From Kutzneria sp. 744 (GTDB lineage Bacteria; Actinomycetota; Actinomycetes; Mycobacteriales; Pseudonocardiaceae): a DNA stretch of 64,000 nt. Made by a program: the position numbers and the translations under genes. Location: positions 3,810,766-3,874,765 of the forward strand of contig NZ_KK037166.1 of the NCBI RefSeq assembly GCF_000568255.1. The letters are read 5' to 3'. The notes under the pieces are model-generated. The model was given only the letters and a program-made list of their open reading frames with translations. It did no database searches and was not told the origin of the DNA. Each line of letters starts with the position of its first letter. Positions within the stretch are counted from its first letter, which is position 1. This document shows positions 43,682 through 52,411 of this stretch, piece by piece.

Positions 43682-46234
43682 GTGGCCGCGCCGAACCTCA
43701 CCCGCGCCCAGGCCCAGCAGCGCGCGGCGCTCCTCGAGGTCCAGTCCTACGACATAGAACTGGACCTGACCGGCGACGGTCCCGTGTTCGGATCGACGAC
43801 TACCGTGCGCTTCCGCAGCCGCACGGCCGGCGCGTCGACCTGGATCGACCTCGTCGCGGGCGAGGTGCAGTCAGCCGTGCTCAACGGCGTCGAACTCGAT
43901 GTCTCCGGCTATCGGGACGAGGATGGCATCGCGCTGTCCGACCTGGCCGAGCAGAACGAACTGGTGGTACGGGCTCAGTGCCTGTACACGAACACCGGCG
44001 AGGGCCTGCACCGCTTCGTCGACCCGGTCGACAAGGGCGTCTACCTGTACACCCAGTTCGAGACGGCCGACGCGAAGCGCATGTTCACCTGCTTCGACCA
44101 GCCGGACCTGAAGGCGGTCTACGACGTCACGGTGACCGCGCCGAAGGACTGGAAGGTGATGTCCAACGCTCCGTCGGCCAGCGTCGAGGAGCTGAACCCG
44201 GAGACCTCGCGCCACGTCTTCGAGACCACCAAGACCCTGTCGACGTACCTGATCGCGCTGGTCGCCGGCCCGTACGCCGAGTGGCGTGACGAGTTCACCG
44301 ACGACGAGGGCAGCATCCCGCTGGGCCTGTACTGCCGCGCGTCGCTGGCCGAGCACATGGACCACGAGCGCCTGTTCACGCAGACCAAGCAGGGCTTCGA
44401 CTTCTTCCACCGCGCCTTCGGGGTCCGCTACCCGTTCGGCAAGTACGACCAGGCCTTCGTGCCGGAGTTCAACGCGGGCGCGATGGAGAACGCCGGCCTG
44501 GTGACCTTCCTGGAGGACTTCGTCTTCCGCAGCCGGGTCACCCGCTACATGTACGAGCGGCGCTGCGAGACGGTGCTGCACGAGATGGCGCACATGTGGT
44601 TCGGCGACCTGGTCACCATGCGCTGGTGGGACGACCTGTGGCTGAACGAGTCGTTCGCCACCTGGGCCAGTGTGCTGTCGCAGGCCGAGGCCACCGAGTA
44701 CCCGCACGCCTGGACGACCTTCGCCAACATCGAGAAGTCCTGGGCGTACCGGCAGGACCAGTTGCCCTCCACCCACCCGGTGGCGGCGGACATCCCGGAC
44801 CTGCAGGCAGTCGAGGTCAACTTCGACGGCATCACGTACGCCAAGGGCGCCAGCGTGCTCAAGCAGCTGGTGGCCTACGTGGGCCTGGACAACTTCCTCG
44901 GCGGGCTGCGGGTGTACTTCGCCAAGCACGCCTGGGGCAACGCCACCCTGTCCGACCTGCTGGCGGCGCTGGAGGAGGCGTCGGGCCGCGACCTGTCGTG
45001 GTGGTCGGCGCAGTGGCTGGAGACCACCGGCCTGAACCTGCTGCGGCCGAAGTTCACCGTGGACGCGGACGGCCGGTTCGGCGAGTTCGCCGTGCTGCAG
45101 GGCGGCGCCCGCCCGGGTGCGGGCGAGCTGCGCACGCACCGGCTGGCGATCGGCGTCTACGACGACGACCCGGAGACCGGCAAGCTGGTCCGCACGCACC
45201 GTGTCGAGCTAGACGTGACGGGCGAGCGCACCGAGGTGCCGGACCTGGTGGGCGTGCCGCGGGGCAAGCTGGTGCTGGTCAACGACGACGACCTGACCTA
45301 CTGCACGATGCGGCTGGACAACGACTCGCTGGCCACGCTGGTCGACCGGATCGTCGACATCACCGAGCCGCTGCCCCGCACGCTGTGCTGGTCGGCCACG
45401 TGGGAGATGACCCGCGAGGCCGAGCTGAAGGCCCGCGACTTCGTCACGCTGGTGCTGGGCAGCATCCACACCGAGAGCGAGGTCGGCGTCGTGCAGCGGC
45501 TGCTGCTCCAGGCGCAGACCGCGATCTCCTCGTACGCGGACCCGTCGTGGGCCCCGGAGGGCTGGCGGCGGTTCACCGACACGGTGCTGGGGCTGGCCCG
45601 CTCCGCGGAGCCGGGCTCGGACCACCAGCTGGCGTTCGTCAACTCGCTGTCCGGCTCGGCGCTGACCGACGACGTCGTCGCCGTGCTGAAGGGCTGGCTG
45701 GACGGCTCGGCGCCGCTGCCGGGCCTCGTGGTGGACACCGACCTGCGCTGGCGGCTGCTGCAGGCGCTGACCGCGCACGGCGCGGCCGGCGACGCCGAGG
45801 TGCGTGACGAGCTGGAGCAGGATCCGACGGCGGCCGGTCAGCGGCACGCCGAGCGGGCCCGCGCGCTGGTGCCGACCGAGGCCAACAAGGCCGAGGCGTG
45901 GCGTCGGGCGGTGCACGACGACGATCTGCCGAACGCGGTGAACGAGGCGATCATCTACGGCTTCGCGCACCCGAGCCAGAAGGAGCTGCTCGCGCCGTAC
46001 GCGGAGAAGTACTTCGCCGACGTCGCGGACGTGTGGCGGCGCCGGTCCAGCGAGCGGGCGCAGCCGACGGTGACAGGCCTGTTCCCGTCGTGGGCGGTGG
46101 CCGAGTCGACCGTGCAGGCGGCCGACGCCTGGCTGGAGTCCGAGGAGCACCCGCCGTCGCTGCGCCGCCTGGTGTCCGAGGGCCGCGCCGGCATCGTGCG
46201 GGCGTTGGCGGCCCGCGAGTTCGACCGGTCCTGA
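43682..46234 (+). CDS. pepN: Aminopeptidase N (M1 family)
   Basis: 850 aa from GTG 43682 with GAGG upstream. It is a zinc metallopeptidase that removes N-terminal residues from peptides. The exopeptidase motif is NAGAMENAGLVTF near residue 264. The zinc site is VLHEMAHMWFGD near residue 300, with the third ligand in LWLNESFATW about 20 residues later. The catalytic Tyr lies in the following domain, and the C-terminal half is the helical ERAP-like domain. Cytosolic (no signal). Ends in a strong terminator. Confidence 0.96.
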   Translation: MAAPNLTRAQAQQRAALLEVQSYDIELDLTGDGPVFGSTTTVRFRSRTAGASTWIDLVAGEVQSAVLNGVELDVSGYRDEDGIALSDLAEQNELVVRAQCLYTNTGEGLHRFVDPVDKGVYLYTQFETADAKRMFTCFDQPDLKAVYDVTVTAPKDWKVMSNAPSASVEELNPETSRHVFETTKTLSTYLIALVAGPYAEWRDEFTDDEGSIPLGLYCRASLAEHMDHERLFTQTKQGFDFFHRAFGVRYPFGKYDQAFVPEFNAGAMENAGLVTFLEDFVFRSRVTRYMYERRCETVLHEMAHMWFGDLVTMRWWDDLWLNESFATWASVLSQAEATEYPHAWTTFANIEKSWAYRQDQLPSTHPVAADIPDLQAVEVNFDGITYAKGASVLKQLVAYVGLDNFLGGLRVYFAKHAWGNATLSDLLAALEEASGRDLSWWSAQWLETTGLNLLRPKFTVDADGRFGEFAVLQGGARPGAGELRTHRLAIGVYDDDPETGKLVRTHRVELDVTGERTEVPDLVGVPRGKLVLVNDDDLTYCTMRLDNDSLATLVDRIVDITEPLPRTLCWSATWEMTREAELKARDFVTLVLGSIHTESEVGVVQRLLLQAQTAISSYADPSWAPEGWRRFTDTVLGLARSAEPGSDHQLAFVNSLSGSALTDDVVAVLKGWLDGSAPLPGLVVDTDLRWRLLQALTAHGAAGDAEVRDELEQDPTAAGQRHAERARALVPTEANKAEAWRRAVHDDDLPNAVNEAIIYGFAHPSQKELLAPYAEKYFADVADVWRRRSSERAQPTVTGLFPSWAVAESTVQAADAWLESEEHPPSLRRLVSEGRAGIVRALAAREFDRS

Positions 46235-46247
46235 CCCCGTAGCGCAA

Positions 46248-46283
46248 AGGAGGCCCTCCCGGATTCGTCCGGGAGGGCCTCCT
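46248..46283. terminator. 16-bp perfect stem with TTCG loop
   Basis: AGGAGGCCCTCCCGGA-TTCG-TCCGGGAGGGCCTCCT, 14 bp after the pepN stop, between convergent pepN and the DUF5130 gene. The UUCG tetraloop makes it very stable. Confidence 0.88.
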
Positions 46284-46299
46284 CGTGTCTACGACCAGG

Positions 46300-46779
46300 T
46301 CACCGGCGGGGCGCCGGACCCGCCTGGTCGGTCAGCATGCGCAGGCCGCTGACCAGGCCGCCGGCCAGGTTGCCCTCCTTGAAGGAGGCCACCATGCTCA
46401 TCACGGCCAGCTTGCAGCCGCGGTCGGGCAGCCGGCGGTGCGACTCGTCGCCGGTCACGATCTCGACGGCGCGCTGGCCCGGGGACACGGCGATCAGCAC
46501 CGCGTGCGTCGGCCGCAGGGTCTGCGCGTGCAGCTCCTCGGCGGCCTTGCGGGTGTCGTCGCCGTCCAGCTCGCCCAGGTAGACGCTGAAGTCGAGGCCG
46601 GTCTCCCGGCTCGACAGGGTCAGCGCCTCGTCCAGCTGCGCCAGCTCGGCGGAGCGGAAGGGCAGGGTTGGCGGCTGGGGCTTCTGCTCGACGGCGACCG
46701 AGAGCCGGCCGTCGGCCATCAGGGCCTCGCCGTAGCCGAGCTCGACGTCGCCCCGCTGCGCGATCTCACCAGTTGCCAC
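46300..46779 (-). CDS. DUF5130 (TPM-like) family protein
   Basis: 159 aa. GTG 46779 (VATGEIAQRGDVELG) is preferred because GGAGG lies five bases upstream; GTG 46785 is possible. It resembles the TPM phosphatase-like domain: FSVYLGELDGDDTRKAAEEL, THAVLIAVSPGQRAVEIVTG and KLAVMSMVASFKEGNLAGGL (C-terminal helix). The mycobacterial orthologue Rv2468c sits at the same place beside pepN (from memory). No signal peptide. Function unknown. It overlaps the upstream membrane gene by 14 nt, which suggests an operon. Confidence 0.82.
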   Translation of the reverse strand: MATGEIAQRGDVELGYGEALMADGRLSVAVEQKPQPPTLPFRSAELAQLDEALTLSSRETGLDFSVYLGELDGDDTRKAAEELHAQTLRPTHAVLIAVSPGQRAVEIVTGDESHRRLPDRGCKLAVMSMVASFKEGNLAGGLVSGLRMLTDQAGPAPRR

Positions 46780-47029
46780 GGGCACCTCCCCGGGCGGTCG
46801 GAGCGGGCTCGCCGGCCTCGCCCTGCTCCAGCGCGGCGTGCGCGGAGAGGGTGTGGGCGCCTACGCCCACGGGATTGGCGGTCCACCACACTGGCGCGTA
46901 GCCCCACTCCTGGCCTGCCTGGTACCGGGGGGTACGCGCGAACTTCGGCCACAGCGTCAGCAACGCGATCACGCCGTACACACACAGCGGGATCAGCGCG
47001 AAGACGAGGAGGGTGTCCACGACGTTCAC
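46766..47029 (-). CDS. small one-helix membrane protein, 87 aa
   Basis: GTG 47029 starts VNVVDTLLVFALIPLCVYGV, a single N-terminal helix (about 6-28). A basic/aromatic segment follows (ARTPRYQAGQEWGYAPVWWT) and then a polar Gly/Pro-rich tail. This type is widespread next to DUF5130 genes in actinobacteria but uncharacterised. Overlap with the DUF5130 start indicates coupling. Confidence 0.72.
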   Translation of the reverse strand: MNVVDTLLVFALIPLCVYGVIALLTLWPKFARTPRYQAGQEWGYAPVWWTANPVGVGAHTLSAHAALEQGEAGEPAPTARGGARGNW

Positions 47030-47040
47030 GAGGCCTTACG

Positions 47041-47347
47041 GTAGCCGAGGCCGTCCCGCCGCGCGTCACCGGCCGCCCCGCTCCGGGGCGATGACCACGC
47101 CCGAACGGGCGCTGTGCGCGGCGTAGTGACCACACCGTTGCCGACGACAGCGCGTGAACGTGATCATCGCCACGCACTCTTGCGGTGTAACGCGCTGCGC
47201 CGAACGGACCCCGGGTAGACAACGCGAATGCCGCCGGTTTGGCGGCTTGTCCTGACCGGCGAATCAAGATTAGCTTTCACCTGTACGGGTCTTGCGGAGC
47301 AAGGGCCTTGCCTGAATTCCACCCTGATCCCCCCAGGAGGGCACGCC
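47041..47347. other. intergenic region upstream of the GIRVN-repeat gene
   Basis: About 300 bp containing promoters for the divergent membrane-protein operon and the GIRVN-repeat gene. It has a GC snap-back (CGCCCGAACGGGCG near 47099-47112) and an A/T-richer patch with possible promoter boxes (GAATCAAGATTAGC near 47260). No other gene seen. Confidence 0.45.
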
Positions 47348-47716
47348 ATGCACACGCCGAACCTCCCCACCCCGGTCGTGACTGTCACCCGATCGAGTGA
47401 AGAGCTGCACACGGTATTCACGGCGACCTCGGGCATCCGGGTGAACAAGACCACCCTTGTCCAGCGTGGCATTCGGGTGAACGCTCAGGCCGGGATCCGC
47501 GTCAACCGCGAGGGTATCCGCGTGAACCGCGACGGCATCCGCGTCAACCGGGCCGCCGCCGACCGAGCGGGGATCCGGGTCAACCGCGACGGGATCCGCG
47601 TCAACCGCGACGGCATCCGCGTCAACCGCGACGGCATCCGCGTCAACCGGGCCGCCGCCGACCGAGCGGGGATCCGGGTCAACCGCGACGGCATCAGGGT
47701 CAACCGCGCGGCCTGA
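47348..47716 (+). CDS. GIRVN-repeat protein, 122 aa, unknown function
   Basis: ATG 47348 has AGGAGGG at seven bases upstream; the longer frame from 47228 is not supported. A leader of ~28 residues (MHTPNLPTPVVTVTRSSEEL, then HTVFTATS) is followed by twelve GIRVN motifs. Most units are seven residues (GIRVNRD) and two are twelve (GIRVNRAAADRA). The last unit ends at the stop (GIRVNRAA). No Cys, Trp or aromatic residues in the repeat part; one Arg per motif plus one in most linkers. The pattern could be a short beta-solenoid (IRV strands, N-R-D-G turns) or a multi-copy precursor peptide. I recognise no family. Confidence 0.75.
   Translation: MHTPNLPTPVVTVTRSSEELHTVFTATSGIRVNKTTLVQRGIRVNAQAGIRVNREGIRVNRDGIRVNRAAADRAGIRVNRDGIRVNRDGIRVNRDGIRVNRAAADRAGIRVNRDGIRVNRAA
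47432..47716 (+). repeat. tandem coding repeats (21/36-bp units) with a 68-bp perfect duplication
   Basis: The DNA encoding the GIRVN units repeats at 21 bp with two 36-bp units. Positions 47525-47592 and 47624-47691 are identical over 68 bp at a distance of 99 bp, i.e. 33 codons, so the frame is kept. Identity at silent sites shows that the expansion is recent. Confidence 0.85.
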
Positions 47717-47733
47717 CCACAGGCACAACGGGC

Positions 47734-47890
47734 GAGGTTCTACATACTCCCCTCTACTAATTACTATCTTGTTTTGTAGCCTGACCCGCCTAATCTACCT
47801 ATGTTCCGCTTGTCTATAGACCAGCGCCTGATGTGCATTGTTAGATGTTATCGATTGAACTAACTGGACCGAAGGCGAACCAGTACGGGC
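47734..47890. other. anomalous low-GC block between the GIRVN-repeat gene and the HNH gene
   Basis: About 157 bp, clearly below 50% GC (for example CTACTAATTACTATCTTG at 47754-47771), with stops in all frames. ACGGGC occurs at both edges (47728-47733 and 47885-47890), possibly a 6-bp duplication. No hairpin or ORF. Same character as the blocks at 12380, 23734 and 51442. Confidence 0.55.
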
Positions 47891-47944
47891 CGTTTCGGCA
47901 CGTGCCCCGCTACCGCGGGCCGTTCACCCGGGCGAACCGCCGGC

Positions 47945-48628
47945 TCACGCCGCGGGCTCGCCCAGGTATGGCAGCCATTGGGGGTCGGCGTCGGCCACGC
48001 CCGCCAGCAGCCGCCAGTGCGGCCCCCGGGGCGCGGTCGGGACGACCAGCAGCCTCCAACCCAGTTCGGACAGCATCTTGTCGGCCTTGCGGTGGTTGCA
48101 CTTGGCACAGCAGGCCACGCAGTTGGTCCAGCTGTGGGGACCCCCGCGCGAACGCGGCACCACATGATCGATAGTCTCTGCCCGCCCGCCGCAGTACGCG
48201 CAGCGGTAGCGGTCCCGGTGCATCAGCCCGGCCCTGGTCAGCGGCACCCGGCCGCGATAGGGGACCCGGACGTAGCTGGACAGCCGGATGACCGAGGGCA
48301 CCACGACGCTGGCAGTGGAGGAATGCAGGATCAGACCGGCCGAGTCGCCGTGCACGACCTCGGCCTTGCCGCAGACCACCAGCACCACGGCCCGCCGCAG
48401 CGGTAACGCCGTCAGCGGCTCGAACGTGGCGTTGAGCAGGAGCACCCTGCGCCGACCCCAACTGGGCCCTGTCGGCGCACCACGCGCCCTGTCCTGGCCG
48501 ACCCGGTCCGGATCCACGCTGGATACGTGGCCGCTGACCTGGGTCTGGGCAGGAACTTGAGACAGAGGGACCCGCGGCGCCACTCCCGATCTGGGGGCGC
48601 CGATCGGTATGGGTTGTCGGTCGGGCAC
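47945..48628 (-). CDS. HNH endonuclease family protein
   Basis: 227 aa from GTG 48628, chosen for GGAGG seven bases upstream; ATG 48700 would add 24 residues. The N-terminal ~55 residues are polar. The conserved core starts VLLLNATFEPLTALPLRRAV, and the HNH site is YRCAYCGGRAETIDHVVPRS followed by RGGPHSWTNCVACCAKCNHR, with two CxxC zinc pairs. This exact type is universal in actinobacteria (Rv2469c in mycobacteria, same locus, from memory). Its biological role is unsettled; nuclease activity is likely. Confidence 0.85.
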   Translation of the reverse strand: MPDRQPIPIGAPRSGVAPRVPLSQVPAQTQVSGHVSSVDPDRVGQDRARGAPTGPSWGRRRVLLLNATFEPLTALPLRRAVVLVVCGKAEVVHGDSAGLILHSSTASVVVPSVIRLSSYVRVPYRGRVPLTRAGLMHRDRYRCAYCGGRAETIDHVVPRSRGGPHSWTNCVACCAKCNHRKADKMLSELGWRLLVVPTAPRGPHWRLLAGVADADPQWLPYLGEPAA

Positions 48629-48780
48629 GCGACCACCTCCACCGGTGCAGCCATAGTCGACCACACTTGACCCGCTCAACGCACGTGTGATGCATGACAT
48701 GTCATGAACCCGTCGTCAAATCCATGGCGAACCGTGGCCTAACGGCGATCGTTTTCACCTAGGTCGCTACCCTTCGGCAG

Positions 48781-50913
48781 ATGACCGAGGCACTCCCCCG
48801 TTTGACGGCGTCCTATCCACCGGCCGAGCGTCTGCCGCTCGTGGAGGACCTGCACGGACACGCTGTGTCCGACCCGTACCGCTGGTTGGAGGACCCGGCC
48901 GACGAGCGCACTGTCACCTGGTCGGCCGCACAGGACGGGGTCACGGAGTCGTGGCTGACGGCGCTGCCCGGCCGTGACGCGCTGCGCGGACGGCTGGAGC
49001 GGCTCACGGCGGCCGGCAGCGTCGGAGCACCCGTCTGGCGTAACGGCCGGGCGTTCTTCACCCGCCGCGACCCGGGCCAGGACCACGCCGCGCTGTGGCT
49101 GCGCGAGCGTGACGGCAGCGAGCGCGTCCTCCTCGACGTCACCGTCATCGACCCGTCTGGGCGCACGACTCTGGACACCTGGTCGCCGAGCCGCGAGGGC
49201 GCCCTCCTGGCGTACCAGATCTCGGTCGGCGGCAACGAGGAGTCGCTGCTGCACGTGCTGGACGTGGACAGCGGCGAGCTGCTCGACGGCCCGATCGACC
49301 GCTGCCGGTACAGCTCGGTGGGCTGGCTGCCCGGCGGCGAGGAGTTCTTCTACGTCCGCAGGCTGCCCGCGGACCAGGTGCCGGAGGGCGAGCAGCTGTT
49401 CCACCGCCGCGTCTGGCGGCACCGTGTCGGCACGGACGCCGCCACCGACGTCAACGTGCACGGCGACGGCATGGACCCCACGTACTACTTCATGCTGTCC
49501 ACCTCGGAGGACGGCCGCTGGCTGCTGGTCGACGGCCGGCGCGGCACCACGCAGCGCGAGGCTGTGTGGATCGCCGACCTCACGGCCGACGAGTTCGTGC
49601 TGAACGAGGTCGTGTCGGACGAGGGCGGCGCGCGGTGCAACGCGTGGGTCGCCGGCGACGGCCGCCTGTACCTGCTGACGACACTGGACGCCCCGCGCGG
49701 GCGACTGTGCGTCGCGGACCCGCAGCAGCCGGGCCGTGAGCACTGGACCGAGCTCGTGGCCGAAGAGCACGACTCTGTGCTGGAGAACGCCGAGTGGGTG
49801 CGCGGCTCAGGTGAGGGCGACGGGGATCAGGGCACCCACCTCGTGCTCCAGCGCACCCGGCACGCCGTGTCGGAGCTGCACCTGCACGAGCCGTCGACGG
49901 GTGCACACGTGGGACAGGTGCCCCTGCCGAGCAAGGGCAGCCTGCACGGCATGACCATGACCGACGCGCGGACCAGCGGCCGCGAGGGCGTCATCTGGTT
50001 CGGCTGGACCGACTTCACCACGCCCACGTGCGTGCGCACCTACCGCGTCGGTGCGTCCGACACCGAGCTGTGGGCCGCCGCGCCGGGCGCCATTGAGGTG
50101 CCGGACGTACGCACAGAACAGCTCGAGTACGTGTCACGCGACGGCACCGTGGTGCGCATGTTCGTCGTGTCGCCGCACGGCCGTCCCGACCAGCCGCTGC
50201 CGACGCTCGTCACCGGCTACGGCGGCTTCGCCCTCACACGCCGTCCCGGCTACAACAGCAACGCCCTGGCCTGGGTGCAGTCCGGCGGCGTGTGGGTCCT
50301 CGTGTCGCTGCGCGGCGGCTCCGAGGAGGGCGAGCAGTGGCACCAGGCCGGCATGCGCGACCGCAAGCAGAACGTGTTCGACGACTTCCACTCCGCCGCC
50401 GAATACCTGATCCGCAACGGCTGGACGACGCCGGAGCAGTTGGCGATCTCCGGCGGATCCAACGGTGGTCTGCTTGTCGGAGCGGCGTTGACCCAAAGGC
50501 CGGAACTGTATCGGGCGGTCGTGTGTTCCGCGCCACTGCTGGACATGGTGCGGTACGAGCGGTTTCTGCTGGGCAGGCTGTGGGCGGAGGAGTACGGGAG
50601 CGCCGCCGTGGCCGACGAGCTGGCTTGGCTGCTGGCCTACTCCCCGTACCATCGGGTGATCGAGGAGGTCGAGTACCCGGCCGTGCTGTTCGCCGTGTTC
50701 GAGTCGGACAGCAGGGTGGACCCGAACCACGCCCGCAAGATGTGCGCAGCGTTGCAGCACGCCACCAGCGCTGACCCCACCAAGCATCCGGTGTTGATCC
50801 GCCGTGAGACCGAGGTCGGCCACGCGGCGCGGTCGGTGTCGCGCAGCGTGGCGCTGGCCGTCGACGAACTCGGCTTCCTCGCCCATCAGGTCGGCTTGGA
50901 GCTGGAGGACTGA
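48781..50913 (+). CDS. S9A prolyl-oligopeptidase family serine peptidase
   Basis: 710 aa from ATG 48781, normal length. The N-terminal VSDPYRWLEDPADERTVTWS opens a seven-bladed propeller that gates the active site. The C-terminal alpha/beta-hydrolase domain has Ser in AISGGSNGGLLVGA (near residue 558), Asp in ESDSRVDPNHARKM (near 645) and His in TEVGHAA (near 681). GYGGFALTRRPGYNSNALAW is a family signature. No signal peptide; cytosolic, cleaving short proline-containing peptides. It ends 6 bp before mscS, so the two are likely one operon. Confidence 0.93.
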   Translation: MTEALPRLTASYPPAERLPLVEDLHGHAVSDPYRWLEDPADERTVTWSAAQDGVTESWLTALPGRDALRGRLERLTAAGSVGAPVWRNGRAFFTRRDPGQDHAALWLRERDGSERVLLDVTVIDPSGRTTLDTWSPSREGALLAYQISVGGNEESLLHVLDVDSGELLDGPIDRCRYSSVGWLPGGEEFFYVRRLPADQVPEGEQLFHRRVWRHRVGTDAATDVNVHGDGMDPTYYFMLSTSEDGRWLLVDGRRGTTQREAVWIADLTADEFVLNEVVSDEGGARCNAWVAGDGRLYLLTTLDAPRGRLCVADPQQPGREHWTELVAEEHDSVLENAEWVRGSGEGDGDQGTHLVLQRTRHAVSELHLHEPSTGAHVGQVPLPSKGSLHGMTMTDARTSGREGVIWFGWTDFTTPTCVRTYRVGASDTELWAAAPGAIEVPDVRTEQLEYVSRDGTVVRMFVVSPHGRPDQPLPTLVTGYGGFALTRRPGYNSNALAWVQSGGVWVLVSLRGGSEEGEQWHQAGMRDRKQNVFDDFHSAAEYLIRNGWTTPEQLAISGGSNGGLLVGAALTQRPELYRAVVCSAPLLDMVRYERFLLGRLWAEEYGSAAVADELAWLLAYSPYHRVIEEVEYPAVLFAVFESDSRVDPNHARKMCAALQHATSADPTKHPVLIRRETEVGHAARSVSRSVALAVDELGFLAHQVGLELED

Positions 50914-50919
50914 CTACAT

Positions 50920-52395
50920 ATGACCGGGCAGGACAACAACGTGGTCAAGGCGGCCGGATGGTTCGCCGACAATTGGCCGTTGTTAGTCACCGGGGCCATT
51001 CAGGTCGCGATCATCGTGGTGCTCGCCGTGGTGATCCGGCTGGTGCTCCACCGGATGATCGACAAGTTCACGCAGGGCAACGGCGAGATGCCGCCGCTGC
51101 TGCGCCCGCTGAAGGAGCGGGTGCAGCAGCTGCCCGCCCCGCAGCGGTCGGAGCGGCGGCGGCAGCGGGCCGCGACCATCGGCTCGGTGCTCAAGTCGCT
51201 GACCTCGCTGCTGATCTATGGCATCGCGTTCCTGACGATCATGAAGCAGCTCGGCTTCGACATCACGCCGATCATCGCCTCGGCCGGCGTGCTCGGCGTC
51301 GCGATCGGCTTCGGCGCGCAATCGCTGGTCCGGGACTTCCTGTCCGGCGTCTTCATGATGCTGGAGGATCAGTACGGCGTCGGCGACGTGATCGATGCCG
51401 GCCAGGCCACCGGCACCGTCGAGGCCGTCGGCCTGCGCGTGTCGTGGCAGGCATGGCTAGTGTTAGTGACAGACATTGATATAAGGTTCTCCCAAGGAAG
51501 CAAGCCCATGTACTATGTGTTAAAACGTCGCGGGATTGTGAGGCGTAAGGTCGAGTCAGGTTACCCCATATTTCACAACTGAACAGACTGTGCATTCATA
51601 CGTAATCATGTCGAGTGGACAATGATCCTACATAATTCTGTTTGTGCCACTCCGTCCAGCATCTTGGGTGATCACAGGCGTATCTGGAGCCTATGACCGA
51701 TTTATAACGCTGGTTCCCCAGTTTGCTTGCTCATCTTCAGTAACTTGAATATGTGACCTTGTCTGGGCATTTTTAGGGGTCTGAGAATCATTTAGCGCGG
51801 AGCTCCCATTTCGCCCCCAGCTCATACGCAACGGATTCTTAGATTCAAGAGAAAATAGCCGGGAAGTTTTGTCGGCTGCGTAGTAGGAAACGGTGGCGCA
51901 CATGGGTGACATCGGCACCTGCGCGTGAACACGCTGCGCGACGTCAACGGCACCGTCTGGTACGTGCGCAACGGCGAGGTCGTCCGGATCGGCAACTCCA
52001 GCCAGGGCTTCGCGGTCGCCGTCGTCGACGTGCCGCTCAGCCACCACGGCAGCGTGGACGAGGCACTGGCCGTGCTCGGCGAGGCCGCCGAGGAGGCGGT
52101 GAGCCAGGCGCCGCTCGCCGACGACGTGATGGACGCGCCACAGGTGCTCGGCGTGGAGAAGGTCACGTCGGAGGGCATCACGCTGCGGCTGACCGTCAAG
52201 GTCCGGCCCGGCCGGCAGTGGGCGACGCAGCGAGCGCTGCGGGCCCGCATCATGGGCGCGTTCGTGGCGGCCGGCATCGAACTGCCGTTCGTGCGCACGC
52301 CGGCGAAGCCGGCCGAGGAGCCACCCAAGCCCGCACCGGCCCGGCCGCGCAGCACCGGCTTCGAGGACACCAAGGCGTCAGGCTCGGACAGCTGA
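50920..52395 (+). pseudogene. mscS: MscS-family mechanosensitive channel, interrupted by a 486-bp block
   Basis: ATG 50920. The first part has helices ITGAIQVAIIVVLAVVIRLV-like and LLIYGIAFLTIMKQLGFDIT, then the pore helix region SAGVLGVAIGFGAQSLVRDF and LSGVFMMLEDQYGVGDVIDA, up to VEAVGLRV. The frame then enters the low-GC block and stops at 51580. The second part resumes at NTLRDVNGTVWYVRNGEVVR in the conserved beta domain and ends at 52395. Removing 51442-51927 restores one continuous 329-aa channel (GLRV-NTLRDVNG). As written, the gene would give a truncated channel lacking the cytoplasmic domain. Confidence 0.85.
51442..51927. other. 486-bp low-GC insertion in mscS flanked by a 10-bp direct repeat
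   Basis: CCTGCGCGTG occurs at 51432-51441 and 51918-51927, exactly at the two borders. Between them the composition is near-even, with no ORF above ~100 codons having codon bias, no transposase and no obvious terminal inverted repeats. A perfect 10-bp duplication and in-frame restoration on removal are the classic marks of an insertion. The lack of any mobile-element content makes a known IS or MITE unlikely. Confidence 0.75.
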
Positions 52396-52411
52396 GTGCG
52401 AGGATAGAGAC

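Noticed and set aside
47432-47716. CRISPR or non-coding tandem repeat
   Set aside because: Repeats are contiguous, in frame, and translate to a regular peptide pattern after a strong ribosome site.
47348-50913. RiPP cluster made of the GIRVN-repeat gene and the S9 peptidase
   Set aside because: No modification enzyme, transporter or shared operon; the peptidase is a general cytosolic oligopeptidase by sequence. Kept only as a speculative note.
51691-52373. ORFs running through the mscS insertion (118 aa and 183 aa, minus strand)
   Set aside because: They cross the border between the low-GC block and the mscS coding strand and have no codon bias or recognisable motif.
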